DNA of 61,027 nt from Clostridiales bacterium (lineage in GTDB: Bacteria > Bacillota > Clostridia > Oscillospirales > CAG-272): the NCBI GenBank assembly GCA_022800625.1, contig JAAWQR010000009.1:1-61027 (forward strand), read 5' to 3'. The notes under the pieces are model-generated. The model was given only the letters and a program-made list of their open reading frames with translations, made no database searches and was not told the DNA's origin. Below are positions 52,654 to 60,993 of the stretch, piece after piece (position 1 is the first letter of the stretch; every line of letters begins with the position of its first letter). The translations under genes and the position numbers were made by a program.

Positions 52654-52822
52654 TTAATACGAATCATGTTTTTCGTTACGATCAAGTGCATTGATACGAT
52701 TTATTTCATCTTCGGTCAAGGTAAAATGATAAAGTTCTGTATTCTCCTTAATGTGATCGGTATTGCCGGAACCGGGAATTACTACAACGCACTTTTGCAG
52801 ATTCCAGCGTAAAATTATCTAT
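52654..52822 (-). pseudogene. Aldo/keto reductase C-terminal fragment
   Basis: The minus-strand frame reads I-I-L-R-W-N-L-Q-K-C-V-V-V-I-P-G-S-G-N-T and then L-T-E-D-E-I-N-R-I-N-A-L-D, a typical aldo/keto reductase C-terminus, ending at TAA 52654-52656. An in-frame stop lies immediately before it, so only the tail survives. It abuts the hydrolase remnant. Confidence 0.75.
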
Positions 52823-52996
52823 ACAGAAGATATAACGAATGTGCGACTGAAAAAGAAAACACACGAACGCGTGTTTTTTCTGTGTTCACTGTATAAAAAT
52901 TGCATCAAAACTGTCTCAACTAACCTTACTCCTGTCTTTTCTCAATACAGAATTTTGCATTTTCTCACGGCAGAACCTATTTTATTCGCGAAATAA

Positions 52997-53025
52997 GTGA
53001 AATAATGCTTCCGATATGCTATAAT
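52997..53025 (+). promoter_or_regulatory. Promoter of deoD
   Basis: GTGAAA (52997-53002) and TATAAT (53020-53025), spaced 17 bp. Confidence 0.6.
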
Positions 53026-53030
53026 AACTA

Positions 53031-53105
53031 TAGGTGAATATATACCTTTCCTCACGATAAGGAAAAATCCGAGGAAAGGCAGATTTCAGCAGCCACTGTG
53101 AAATA
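53031..53105 (+). promoter_or_regulatory. Structured 5' leader of deoD
   Basis: Three hairpins follow the promoter: AGGT/ACCT (53032-53047), CCTTTCCTC/GAGGAAAGG (about 53045-53080) and ATTTCA/TGAAAT (about 53083-53105). They precede the deoD RBS by about 30 nt. A regulatory RNA is possible; no known riboswitch consensus was matched. Confidence 0.4.
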
Positions 53106-53142
53106 TCATCCAATAACAAACAAATACGAAAGGAATACTGTT

Positions 53143-53889
53143 ATGCCGCTTTATCCTACCCCGCATATAAATGCTGCTCCCGAAGACTTTTCCGAAACCG
53201 TTCTCATGCCGGGAGATCCGCTCAGAGCAAAGTTTATTGCCGAAAATTATCTCACGGACGCTGTATGTATAAATAAAGTACGCGGAGCTTTGGCGTACAC
53301 AGGATATTATAAATGCAAAAAAATTTCCGTCATGGCAAGCGGAATGGGAATTCCGTCAATGGGGATTTATTCATACGAGCTTTATAATATATTCGGTGTA
53401 AAAAGAATCATGCGAATCGGCTCGGCAGGAGCAATACGATCTGATATAAAAGTTCGCGATATTGTTATCGCCATGGGCGCATGTACAACATCTTCCTTTG
53501 CTACACAATATAACCTGCCGGGAAGTTTTGCGCCGATATGCAGTTATGAAATGCTGAAAGCATGCACGGAGAATGCAGAAAAACTCGGAATCAGATACCA
53601 CGTCGGAAATATCTTGACGTCCGACACATTTTACACAGATACAGCGGGACTTACAGACGAAAATCTGCCAAGCTCAGCATGGGGCAGAATGAATGTCACA
53701 GCGATAGAAATGGAGACTGCCGCTCTTTACATGACCGCTGCCAGAGCAGGATGTGAGGCTCTTGCGATCTGCACTGTCTCGGATCATCTTCTCACAGGAG
53801 AGACAACGAGCGCGGAAGAGAGACAAAATTCTTTCACCGATATGATAACGCTCGCACTTGATACAGGCGCAGAACTGATCGATGACTGA
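53143..53889 (+). CDS. deoD: Purine-nucleoside phosphorylase (DeoD type)
   Basis: DeoD phosphorolyses purine nucleosides in salvage. The 248-aa product starts M-P-L-Y-P-T-P-H-I-N-A and has the phosphate-binding M-P-G-D-P-L-R-A, the G-S-A-G-A-I loop, and near the end E-M-E-T-A-A-L-Y. The ATG at 53143 follows AAAGG; the in-frame start at 53098 is rejected because the family starts here. Confidence 0.95.
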   Translation: MPLYPTPHINAAPEDFSETVLMPGDPLRAKFIAENYLTDAVCINKVRGALAYTGYYKCKKISVMASGMGIPSMGIYSYELYNIFGVKRIMRIGSAGAIRSDIKVRDIVIAMGACTTSSFATQYNLPGSFAPICSYEMLKACTENAEKLGIRYHVGNILTSDTFYTDTAGLTDENLPSSAWGRMNVTAIEMETAALYMTAARAGCEALAICTVSDHLLTGETTSAEERQNSFTDMITLALDTGAELIDD

Positions 53890-53957
53890 CACTATTCGCT
53901 TTACAGTTTATGAAAATTTTTGCCGATATGATGATTTCATTTTTAGCTTACAAATAC

Positions 53958-53992
53958 AAAAAGGGATTCGCACGCAAAGCGGATCCCTTTTT
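53958..53992. terminator. Bidirectional terminator between deoD and the lysR gene
   Basis: AAAAAGGGAT/ATCCCTTTTT stem with a short loop; U-rich tails in both directions. Confidence 0.85.
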
Positions 53993-53998
53993 GTTATT

Positions 53999-54925
53999 CT
54001 ATCCTATAATCTCTCTTTTGGATTTAACAAGTTCTTCAATAAACAACCTGTCAAGCTCAGTCAGTGTATATTCTTTGCGATGTATCAGAACATCCTTATA
54101 CACGCGGCGATTTATATCGCATCTTCGCTGAACAAGTCCGTAAGCTCTCAAAAGCTTTTCGGGAAGAGGAGATGCCCACATGTATGTCTCGGTATTCTGC
54201 GACATAAGCTCAAATTGGCTGGCTCTCTCAAAAACATATATACAGCGCTGAGAATTTCCGGGAAGCTCTTCTTTTTTTACTTCGGCAAGAGGAAGAGACG
54301 GAACATACGGATCGGCATGAGCGATCTCCATATAGTCTCTGAGAATATCTCCGGTAATATTCTCAATTTCCGCAAGAGAACCTTTCGCATTTGTAAGAAG
54401 AACATATCTGAATTCAGTTATGAGTTCATAACTGAGTCCCTTTTCTTCCATCATAGATTTATAATACGGCTCATAGTTTTTGGCATAGCGAAGGATTCCG
54501 AGCTTGTAGTTTTCCTCCAATATGTTTTTAATAGCGCGAAGGGAATTTGTTTCTTTATAGAACAGCTCCGCCTCCTCGTTCGTTGATATAAGCTTTGAAA
54601 ATTTGGAAAACGCATCTGCAATGTAGCTGGCTCTCGGTACGGAAATCGAGAATCTCTTTTTAGAAACGCCGCCTTTGCTGAACATTTCCTCAACTGTATC
54701 GACCTGATTAAGTATGGCTCTTGAATACCTTATAAAAATCTCACCGTCGGGGGTAAGAACCATTCCTTTTGCACTGCGGTCAAAAAGTGTAACCCCGAGA
54801 CTCGACTCAAGTTCTTTAATAGCGCGGCTCAGGTTCGGCTGTCCTACATACAGCTTTTCGGCAGCTTTATTTATTGATCCTGTCTCCGCTACCTCAACGG
54901 CATATTTCATATGAAGTAAATTCAC
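53999..54925 (-). CDS. LysR-family transcriptional regulator
   Basis: The 308-aa product has an N-terminal winged HTH (M/V-N-L-L-H-M-K-Y-A-V-E-V-A-E-T-G-S-I-N-K-A-A-E-K-L-Y-V-G-Q-P-N-L-S-R-A-I-K) and a C-terminal periplasmic-binding-like effector domain. The start is GTG at 54925: GGGAGG is 8 nt upstream. It is the last gene before tyrS; targets unknown. Confidence 0.88.
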   Translation of the reverse strand: MNLLHMKYAVEVAETGSINKAAEKLYVGQPNLSRAIKELESSLGVTLFDRSAKGMVLTPDGEIFIRYSRAILNQVDTVEEMFSKGGVSKKRFSISVPRASYIADAFSKFSKLISTNEEAELFYKETNSLRAIKNILEENYKLGILRYAKNYEPYYKSMMEEKGLSYELITEFRYVLLTNAKGSLAEIENITGDILRDYMEIAHADPYVPSLPLAEVKKEELPGNSQRCIYVFERASQFELMSQNTETYMWASPLPEKLLRAYGLVQRRCDINRRVYKDVLIHRKEYTLTELDRLFIEELVKSKREIIG

Positions 54926-55087
54926 TTGCACAGCCTCCCGTTTAATTTTCAGTAATATATAGTGTCATTTTCATTCGGTTATCGTATAACAATAATGAAC
55001 AGAACTCAAACGCATACTGTTCAAAAACTGCTTTTCAGATGATTTTTCTATAAGTTTTTATTAGTGAAAGAAGTAATCCGGCAAATT

Positions 55088-56311
55088 TTATTTCAAAACA
55101 GCCTTGTGAAATATCTTTTTACCGCGGCGTATTTTTACGCCTTCCTTCAAATTGTCGGCGGTAAACTTAACATCAGGCGCTGATACCTTATCTCCGTTTG
55201 CCGAAACACCGCCCTGCACAACAAGACGTCTTGCGTCTCCCTTGCTTGAAGCAAGTCCGCACTTCATCATAAGATCAACAATATTAATACCGTCTTCAGG
55301 AACGTCCGTTTCTTCAAGCTCGGTTGTCGGCATGTTGGCGTCGTCTCCTATTCCCGCAAAGAGAGATTTTGAAACCTCGCGGGCACGAGCAGCTTCTTCC
55401 TCGCCATGTACAAGGCTTGTCAGCTCAAAAGCAAGGATATCCTTCTTTTCATTGATGCGGCTATCATCCCACTTCTCCATCTCGTCGATCTCTTCGATCG
55501 GAATAAATGTGAGCATCCGAATACACTTCATAACGTCGCTGTCCGCAACATTTCTCCAATACTGATAGAATTCAAACGGTGATGTTTTATTAGGATCAAG
55601 CCATACGGCGTTGCCTGCTGTCTTTCCCATCTTCTTTCCCTGTGAGTCGGTGAGAAGCGTAATTGTCATAGCATGAGCATCACGTCCGAGCTTACGTCTG
55701 ATAAGCTCCGTTCCGCCGAGCATGTTTGACCACTGATCATCGCCGCCGAACTGCATATTACATCCGTAATTCTTAAACAGATGATAGAAGTCGTACGACT
55801 GCATTATCATGTAGTTGAATTCAAGGAATGAAAGTCCTTTCTCCATTCTCTGCTTGTAGCACTCGGCTCTGAGCATATTGTTGACTGAGAAACATGAGCC
55901 TACTTCTCTGAGAAGCTCTACATAATTCAGTTCAAGCAGCCAATCGGCATTATTTATCATAAGCGCGCGGTCGTCCGAGAAATCGATAAATCTCTCCATT
56001 TGACGCTTAAAGCACATTGCATTGTGATCTATGTCATCTTTAGTGAGCATTTTTCTCATGTCTGTTCTGCCCGACGGGTCGCCGATCATTGTCGTACCTC
56101 CGCCGATCAGTGCGATCGGACGATTCCCTGCCATCTGTAAGCGCTTCATGAGTGTCAGTGCCATAAAATGACCTGCGGTAAGGCTGTCAGCCGTACAGTC
56201 AAAGCCAATATAGAACGTAGCCTTGCCTGCGTTGATCATTTCGCGTATTTCTTCTTCATTTGTGACCTGAGCAAGAAGTCCTCTCGCTTTCAGTTCTTCG
56301 TAAATCTGCAT
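55088..56311 (-). CDS. tyrS: Tyrosyl-tRNA synthetase
   Basis: This class I synthetase charges tRNA-Tyr. The 407-aa product has the HIGH-like motif F-D-C-T-A-D-S-L-T-A-G-H-F (about residues 45-57), G-Q-K-M-G-K-T-like KMSKS (G-K-K-M-G-K-T), and a C-terminal S4-like RNA-binding domain. The start is ATG 56311 with GGAGGAG 6-9 nt upstream. The leader carries a Tyr-type T-box. Confidence 0.95.
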   Translation of the reverse strand: MQIYEELKARGLLAQVTNEEEIREMINAGKATFYIGFDCTADSLTAGHFMALTLMKRLQMAGNRPIALIGGGTTMIGDPSGRTDMRKMLTKDDIDHNAMCFKRQMERFIDFSDDRALMINNADWLLELNYVELLREVGSCFSVNNMLRAECYKQRMEKGLSFLEFNYMIMQSYDFYHLFKNYGCNMQFGGDDQWSNMLGGTELIRRKLGRDAHAMTITLLTDSQGKKMGKTAGNAVWLDPNKTSPFEFYQYWRNVADSDVMKCIRMLTFIPIEEIDEMEKWDDSRINEKKDILAFELTSLVHGEEEAARAREVSKSLFAGIGDDANMPTTELEETDVPEDGINIVDLMMKCGLASSKGDARRLVVQGGVSANGDKVSAPDVKFTADNLKEGVKIRRGKKIFHKAVLK

Positions 56312-56387
56312 ATATTTCTCCTCCTGCCGCCGTAATACGGCTTTTTTATTTTCTAAATTTATAATAAACCCATCTATACTTAAAATC

Positions 56388-56684
56388 AAAAAATCCTCTG
56401 TAAGCGTCAAGACGCTTGCAGAGGACGACAGAACCGTGGTACCACCTCAAATTCGGACGCTTCAGCGTCCCTCAGATGCACAGCCATTATATTTCTTTTT
56501 CAGCCAAGTACACCTTTGCGCTTTATCGGGCGCACCCGTCTTTTCCTACCGATTTTGCGAAAAATTTCAGAAAAGCAACTCCGGAATGTATTCACCTGTG
56601 CGCTCACGCATTCTCCCACCCGCCGAATGCTCTCTTTGCCGACCGTCACAAACTACTATTTCCATCACAGTCTTATTATAGAGA
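56388..56684 (-). promoter_or_regulatory. T-box leader of tyrS
   Basis: On the minus strand: Stem I with the specifier loop at about 56583-56593 containing UAC (56588-56590), which decodes Tyr; the T-box core AGGTGGTACCACGGTT (56432-56447); and a terminator CCTCTG...CAGAGG with ATTTTTT (56388-56424). Uncharged tRNA-Tyr should stabilise the antiterminator and switch tyrS on. Confidence 0.93.
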
Positions 56685-56713
56685 AGTATAACATACTTAT
56701 AGCTTAAAGTCAA
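56685..56713 (-). promoter_or_regulatory. Promoter of tyrS
   Basis: TTGACT (56708-56713) and TATACT (56685-56690) on the minus strand, 17-bp spacing. Confidence 0.85.
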
Positions 56714-56782
56714 GCGAAAAAGATATTTAGACACAAGAAAATATTTTTCTGCATTTTTGCGTAAATTCATGCAAAAATCCCC

Positions 56783-56811
56783 TTGAAAAAAGCCATAACA
56801 TCATTTATAAT
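56783..56811 (+). promoter_or_regulatory. Promoter of the DUF1846 gene
   Basis: TTGAAA (56783-56788) and TATAAT (56806-56811), 17-bp spacing, plus strand. Downstream, AGCTGTTTC (56845-56853) can pair with GAAACAGCT (56867-56875) in the leader. Confidence 0.75.
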
Positions 56812-56926
56812 ATAAATATATAGAGATATATTTATTTTGACATGAGCTGTTTCTTCAATTTGTTTTGAAACAGCTTATTTTCGTGATTTTTACAGGCGTA
56901 ACAACAAAGAAAGGCGCACCCAAAAA

Positions 56927-58414
56927 ATGTTTAAAATCGGTTTTGATAATGAAAAGTACCTAAAAATGCAGTCGGAGCACATTCTTGAGAGAATAAAAAG
57001 CTTCGGAGGAAAGCTGTATCTTGAATTCGGCGGAAAACTATTTGATGATTTTCATGCTTCGCGAGTACTTCCCGGCTTTGCACCCGAAAGCAAGATCAGA
57101 ATGCTAATGAAGCTGCGAGATAAGGCGGAAATTGTGATCGTCGTTTCGGCGGAAGCAATTGAACAGAATAAAATGCGCGCTGATCTCGGAATTACATACG
57201 ATATGGATGCCATTCGCCTGATCGACGCTTTCACGGAGATCGGTTTGTATGTCGGCTCAGTCGTTGTCACTCAATATACGGCTCAGCCTGCGGCGGACTC
57301 GTTCATCAAGCGACTTCATAATCTGGGCATTAAGGTATTCCGTCATTATCCGATTCCCGGGTATCCCTCGAATGCAAAGCTTATCGCAAGCGAGGAAGGC
57401 TACGGAAAGAACGACTATATCGAAACCGAGCGTTCTCTTGTTGTTGTCACAGCTCCCGGTCCCGGGAGCGGAAAAATGGCGACATGTCTCTCTCAGCTTT
57501 ACCACGACAACAAGCGCGGCATAAAATCGGGATACGCAAAATTTGAGACTTTCCCGATATGGAATCTGCCGCTCAGCCACCCTGTAAATATTGCATATGA
57601 AGCTGCTACCGCAGATCTTAACGATGTTAATATGATCGATCCGTTCCACCTTGAAGCATACAGCGAAACAACGGTCAACTATAACCGTGACGTTGAGATA
57701 TTCCCTGTTCTGAAGCTTATTTTTGAGGGAATATACGGAGAATGCCCGTACAAATCTCCGACAGATATGGGAGTAAACATGGCGGGACATTGCATTACCG
57801 ACGATGAAGCCGTACAGGAAGCGGCTAAAATGGAGATCATTCGCAGATATTACAGTACTTTGTGCAAAAAGAGAAACGGACTCACAGACGCTGAAGAAGT
57901 TTACAAGATCGAGCTGATGATGAACCGTGCAGGAATCACGACAGAATACAGACGGGTGGTAAAATCAGCGCTTGACCGTGCAGCAGAAACAGAAGGACCG
58001 GCAGTAGCGATAGAGCTCTCTGACGGAGTAATCGTAAACGGACGGACAACCCCTTTGCTCGGAGCTTCCGCAGCAGCGCTGCTCAATGCACTCAAGATCC
58101 TCGGCGGCATAAACGACGAAATTCATCTGATACCGCCTGTTGTAATAGAGCCGCTCCGCGAGCTGAAAACAAAAACGCTCGGCGGTCACAATCCGAGACT
58201 TCACGCCGACGAAATTCTGATAGCTCTTGCAATATCGGCAACAACAAATCCTGCGGCAGCCCTTGCAATGAAACAGCTTGAAAAGCTTCGCGGAGCTGAA
58301 GCGCATGCCACCGTAATTGTGTCGGACGTAGATTCGTCTATCTACCGAAAACTCGGCATATCTCTTACCATGGAACCTGAGTATCAGACCAAAAAGCTTT
58401 TTCACGGAAGATAA
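56927..58414 (+). CDS. DUF1846 family protein
   Basis: The 495-aa protein starts M-F-K-I-G-F-D-N-E-K-Y-L and includes L-E-F-G-G-K-L-F-D-D-F-H-A-S-R-V-L-P-G-F and an internal P-G-P-G-S-G-K-M-A-T-C-L-S-Q-L-Y, which resembles a P-loop. This matches DUF1846 proteins, cytoplasmic Bacillota proteins of unsettled function. The GAAAGG site lies 12 nt upstream. Confidence 0.92.
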   Translation: MFKIGFDNEKYLKMQSEHILERIKSFGGKLYLEFGGKLFDDFHASRVLPGFAPESKIRMLMKLRDKAEIVIVVSAEAIEQNKMRADLGITYDMDAIRLIDAFTEIGLYVGSVVVTQYTAQPAADSFIKRLHNLGIKVFRHYPIPGYPSNAKLIASEEGYGKNDYIETERSLVVVTAPGPGSGKMATCLSQLYHDNKRGIKSGYAKFETFPIWNLPLSHPVNIAYEAATADLNDVNMIDPFHLEAYSETTVNYNRDVEIFPVLKLIFEGIYGECPYKSPTDMGVNMAGHCITDDEAVQEAAKMEIIRRYYSTLCKKRNGLTDAEEVYKIELMMNRAGITTEYRRVVKSALDRAAETEGPAVAIELSDGVIVNGRTTPLLGASAAALLNALKILGGINDEIHLIPPVVIEPLRELKTKTLGGHNPRLHADEILIALAISATTNPAAALAMKQLEKLRGAEAHATVIVSDVDSSIYRKLGISLTMEPEYQTKKLFHGR

Positions 58415-58465
58415 TCCCCATTGGTAAATCATAGAGAACATATATAAATAAGCGAAAATTTTATA

Positions 58466-58493
58466 ATGGGACTGAGCTTCAGTCCCATTTTTT
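58466..58493 (+). terminator. Terminator of the DUF1846 gene
   Basis: ATGGGACTGA/TCAGTCCCAT perfect 10-bp stem with a 3-nt loop, followed by TTTTT. Confidence 0.9.
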
Positions 58494-58582
58494 ATTTGTC
58501 ATAAAAAATTTAACAACAGTATCCCAAAATTAAATATTGCAAAAAATACCGCATATTAATAACAAAGGCAACAGCAAGTTGC

Positions 58583-58611
58583 TTGATTTATATGATTACC
58601 GATGATATAAT
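58583..58611 (+). promoter_or_regulatory. Promoter of the XRE/zinc-ribbon gene
   Basis: TTGATT (58583-58588) and TATAAT (58606-58611), 17-bp spacing. Confidence 0.7.
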
Positions 58612-58690
58612 AAAAATACAAAAACTAATGCGCCGCACAGCGCACGGGAATTCATATTGCAATTTTTACATGTGGTATAAAAATTGTAAA
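58612..58690 (+). repeat. Leader element shared with 30712-30778
   Basis: After the -10 there is a GC-rich stem GCGC...GCGC and then AATTCATATTGCAATTTTTA (58652-58671), which itself pairs with TAAAAATTG downstream. Confidence 0.55.
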
Positions 58691-58702
58691 GAGGTATTTT
58701 AA

Positions 58703-59152
58703 ATGGAAACAAAAGATATTATACTTGAACTGCGAAAAAAAAGCGATCTTTCTCAAGATGAACTTGCAGAAAAATTATATGTCACGAGACAAGCAGTATC
58801 ACGTTGGGAAAACGGTGAAACTGTGCCGAACACAGAAACCTTGAAGCTATTATCAAAACTGTTTGACGTGTCGATAAACACACTTTTAGGTTCACCGCAA
58901 ACTCTCATCTGTCAGTGCTGCGGTATGCCGCTCGACGACACGACTATAAGCAAAGAAACAGACGGAGCCTTTAATGAAGATTACTGCAAATGGTGTTATA
59001 CGGACGGAAACTTTGTCTATTCCGAAATCCGCGAGCTAACAGATTTTCTCGTAGGTCATATGTCAAATGAAAATTTTCCGCCCGAACAGGCTCGCGCCTA
59101 CTTTGAAGCTGAATTGCCTAAGCTGAAGCACTGGAGAAAAGACGAAAAGTAA
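58703..59152 (+). CDS. XRE regulator with zinc-ribbon domain
   Basis: The 149-aa protein has an XRE HTH (1-60; L-S-Q-D-E-L-A-E-K-L-Y-V-T-R-Q-A-V-S-R-W-E-N-G) followed by a zinc-ribbon-2-like domain with C-Q-C-C-G-M-P-L and D-Y-C-K-W-C (about 70-100). This pairing is common in Clostridia. Ligand and targets unknown. GAGG lies upstream. Confidence 0.88.
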   Translation: METKDIILELRKKSDLSQDELAEKLYVTRQAVSRWENGETVPNTETLKLLSKLFDVSINTLLGSPQTLICQCCGMPLDDTTISKETDGAFNEDYCKWCYTDGNFVYSEIRELTDFLVGHMSNENFPPEQARAYFEAELPKLKHWRKDEK

Positions 59153-59170
59153 AAAATAAAGGAAGATGAT

Positions 59171-59210
59171 AAAAAAAGTATCGACTAATACTCAAAGTCG
59201 GTACTTTTTT
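59171..59210. terminator. Terminator after the XRE/zinc-ribbon gene
   Basis: AAAAAAAGTA-TCGACT/AGTCG-GTACTTTTTT stem with T- and A-runs on both sides; it can serve both strands, including the YqeK-like gene that ends at 59237. Confidence 0.75.
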
Positions 59211-59236
59211 ACTTGGCAATATATCAATAAATTAAG

Positions 59237-59815
59237 TTAAATGCTACTAAGTTGAATCAAATAATTATATACATCAACTCGGCGTCTTGATAAAGGTCTG
59301 ACGTTCTTCAGAATATTGGTCATATAATAAACGTGTTTCTGCAAGTAAGCCTTTAAAAGGTCTGTTTGCGCTGTCAATCGTATCTTCTCAATTTCTTCTC
59401 CGGAGCGAGAAGGCTCAATAGCATCAGCTAAACCGATAATCATATCAAGCTTTTTAAGAGGTACACTGCCTTCCTGATGAGCCGCAATAGCATTCAGTAT
59501 TTCATCATCGTTGATTCCATATTCTCGCCCGGCAATAACAGCACCCAAACCTGCATGATAATCAGCCAAAGGATTTATACTGATATCATCTTTAGATTTC
59601 AAACCGGTTTCAAGAGCCAACTCTAAAATTCTATCATAAGAAAGTCCGGTAGCACAGTCATGAAGAAGCCCTGCAAGATAAGCTTTTTTAGAATCACATG
59701 AAAAACGGATTGCCAAATCCCGTGCAGTCTCAGCAACACTAAGTGAATGAGTATATCTGCCGACAGGAAGTTGTAAACACAGCTTTGATACAATAGATTC
59801 AATATTTTGATTCAT
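59237..59815 (-). CDS. YqeK-like HD-domain hydrolase, second copy
   Basis: The 192-aa product has an HD site: R-Y-T-H-S-L-S-V-A, then A-G-L-L-H-D-C-A, and a later A-I-A-A-H-Q-E-G and L-A-D-A-I-E-P-S-R, the pattern of YqeK. It differs widely from the nadD-linked copy at 6661-7311. GGAGTTG lies upstream of the ATG. A 3' remnant of a further copy follows at 59952-60026. Confidence 0.82.
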   Translation of the reverse strand: MNQNIESIVSKLCLQLPVGRYTHSLSVAETARDLAIRFSCDSKKAYLAGLLHDCATGLSYDRILELALETGLKSKDDISINPLADYHAGLGAVIAGREYGINDDEILNAIAAHQEGSVPLKKLDMIIGLADAIEPSRSGEEIEKIRLTAQTDLLKAYLQKHVYYMTNILKNVRPLSRRRVDVYNYLIQLSSI

Positions 59816-59951
59816 ATATCAACTCCAAATATATGATATAGGATTTCTCGAACGTTATTTATTCTATCTATAAACAGGGCAAAAAAAGCAATTAAAATTC
59901 TCCTATGTGATGCGGTACTTTTTTCTCTGAGTGATATATTGATGATTCAAT

Positions 59952-60026
59952 CTAAATACTGTAAAACTGAATCAAGTAATTATAGACATTAACTCGGCGG
60001 TTCGATAAAGTTCTGCCACTCTTATC
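59952..60026 (-). pseudogene. 3' remnant of a YqeK-like gene
   Basis: The minus strand encodes S-G-R-T-L-S-N-R-R-V-N-V-Y-N-Y-L-I-Q-F-Y-S-I and stop, matching the last residues of the gene at 59237-59815 (R-P-L-S-R-R-R-V-D-V-Y-N-Y-L-I-Q-L-S-S-I). The flanking DNA is similar too, so a tandem copy was mostly deleted. The rest of 59816-60180 holds no gene. Confidence 0.7.
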
Positions 60027-60180
60027 ATAGCTCATGATTAAATACCTTAAAATAACTACTAATTTACTATACTCCCCATTCATCGGTCAAAAAGTTAAAA
60101 CGAGAGCTTGACTTATATTTTTTATATATTTCTTTGTAATATGAGATATCCCCCTCATATAGTATTCTTAAATATTCATC

Positions 60181-60840
60181 TTAATAGTGAGGGAACTTAC
60201 TATTGATCCATGTAAGTATTTTTTTATCCTGATTTCCCTCTGTCATTACTCTAAGCTTATCAAAATAAACAGGAATTGATTCATCTAAAGCATCAACCAT
60301 ATCATCAACATCCATAATATACGGCAAAACAGGTGTGAAGAAACACCAAACATCAATTCCATTATGCCTTAACTCATTTGCAATTCGTATTGATGAATTA
60401 AGTCTACCTTTGCCCGCCTGATTTATGTTTGACAATCCCATAAGTACAGTTGGTGAAGTATTATTAAATATCTTCAAAAGCTCCAAATCCTTAAGAATAA
60501 GCCCATTATCAGATTTTGTTGTTATGTATACGTGATTTTCACAATGACTTAATACCTCTAAACACCTTCTCGTCAGGCGATACCTCTCCTCCAATTGCAT
60601 ATATGGATCACATTTGCTTCCAATATAAATATCATCATCAATATTAGGAATATGCTGAGTTAGCTTGTCAGAAATATTCATATTAACATATATAGTTTTA
60701 CTCCAGTCAGCATCATTCCACTGAAAGCAATACGGACACTGCAATTGGCATCCCATATAAGGATCAACAACTAAGACAGATGATCCATCAGGTTGTCCCT
60801 CATAAGTAAATGGGTTATCAACTAAAACTTCCCTTATCAT
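60181..60840 (-). CDS. Radical SAM protein (SPL/Rv2578c-like)
   Basis: The 219-aa product has the radical SAM cluster C-Q-L-Q-C-P-Y-C (about residues 31-38) and G-S-K-C-D-P-Y-M-Q-L-E (as in spore photoproduct lyase-like proteins). It is shorter than most family members (usually about 280-330 aa) and may be C-terminally truncated. GAGAGG precedes the start. Confidence 0.8.
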   Translation of the reverse strand: MIREVLVDNPFTYEGQPDGSSVLVVDPYMGCQLQCPYCFQWNDADWSKTIYVNMNISDKLTQHIPNIDDDIYIGSKCDPYMQLEERYRLTRRCLEVLSHCENHVYITTKSDNGLILKDLELLKIFNNTSPTVLMGLSNINQAGKGRLNSSIRIANELRHNGIDVWCFFTPVLPYIMDVDDMVDALDESIPVYFDKLRVMTEGNQDKKILTWINSKFPHY

Positions 60841-60892
60841 GATAGCTCGCCTCTCTATATATCAGGTAATATCAATGCTCACCTTTCAAGAC

Positions 60893-60928
60893 AAAAAATA
60901 AAGAAAAAGAGCTACCAAAAGATAGCTC
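60893..60928 (-). terminator. Terminator of the rRNA operon
   Basis: On the minus strand GAGCTATC-TTTT-GGTAGCTC (60909-60928) followed by TTTTTCTTTATTTTTT. It ends transcription from the 23S gene. Confidence 0.85.
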
Positions 60929-60993
60929 CCATTGAAGTGATGCACATAGAAAACCGAACAAGAGAAAGACACAACAAAACATGAGAACATGTA

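Noticed and set aside
53031..53105. Cobalamin riboswitch before deoD (GCAGCCACTGTGA resembles a B12 core stretch)
   Set aside because: No B12 box and the leader is too short for the class.
53882..54586. Plus-strand ORF of 234 aa opposite the LysR gene
   Set aside because: It is the antisense of a well-supported LysR gene, with no RBS and no recognisable domain.
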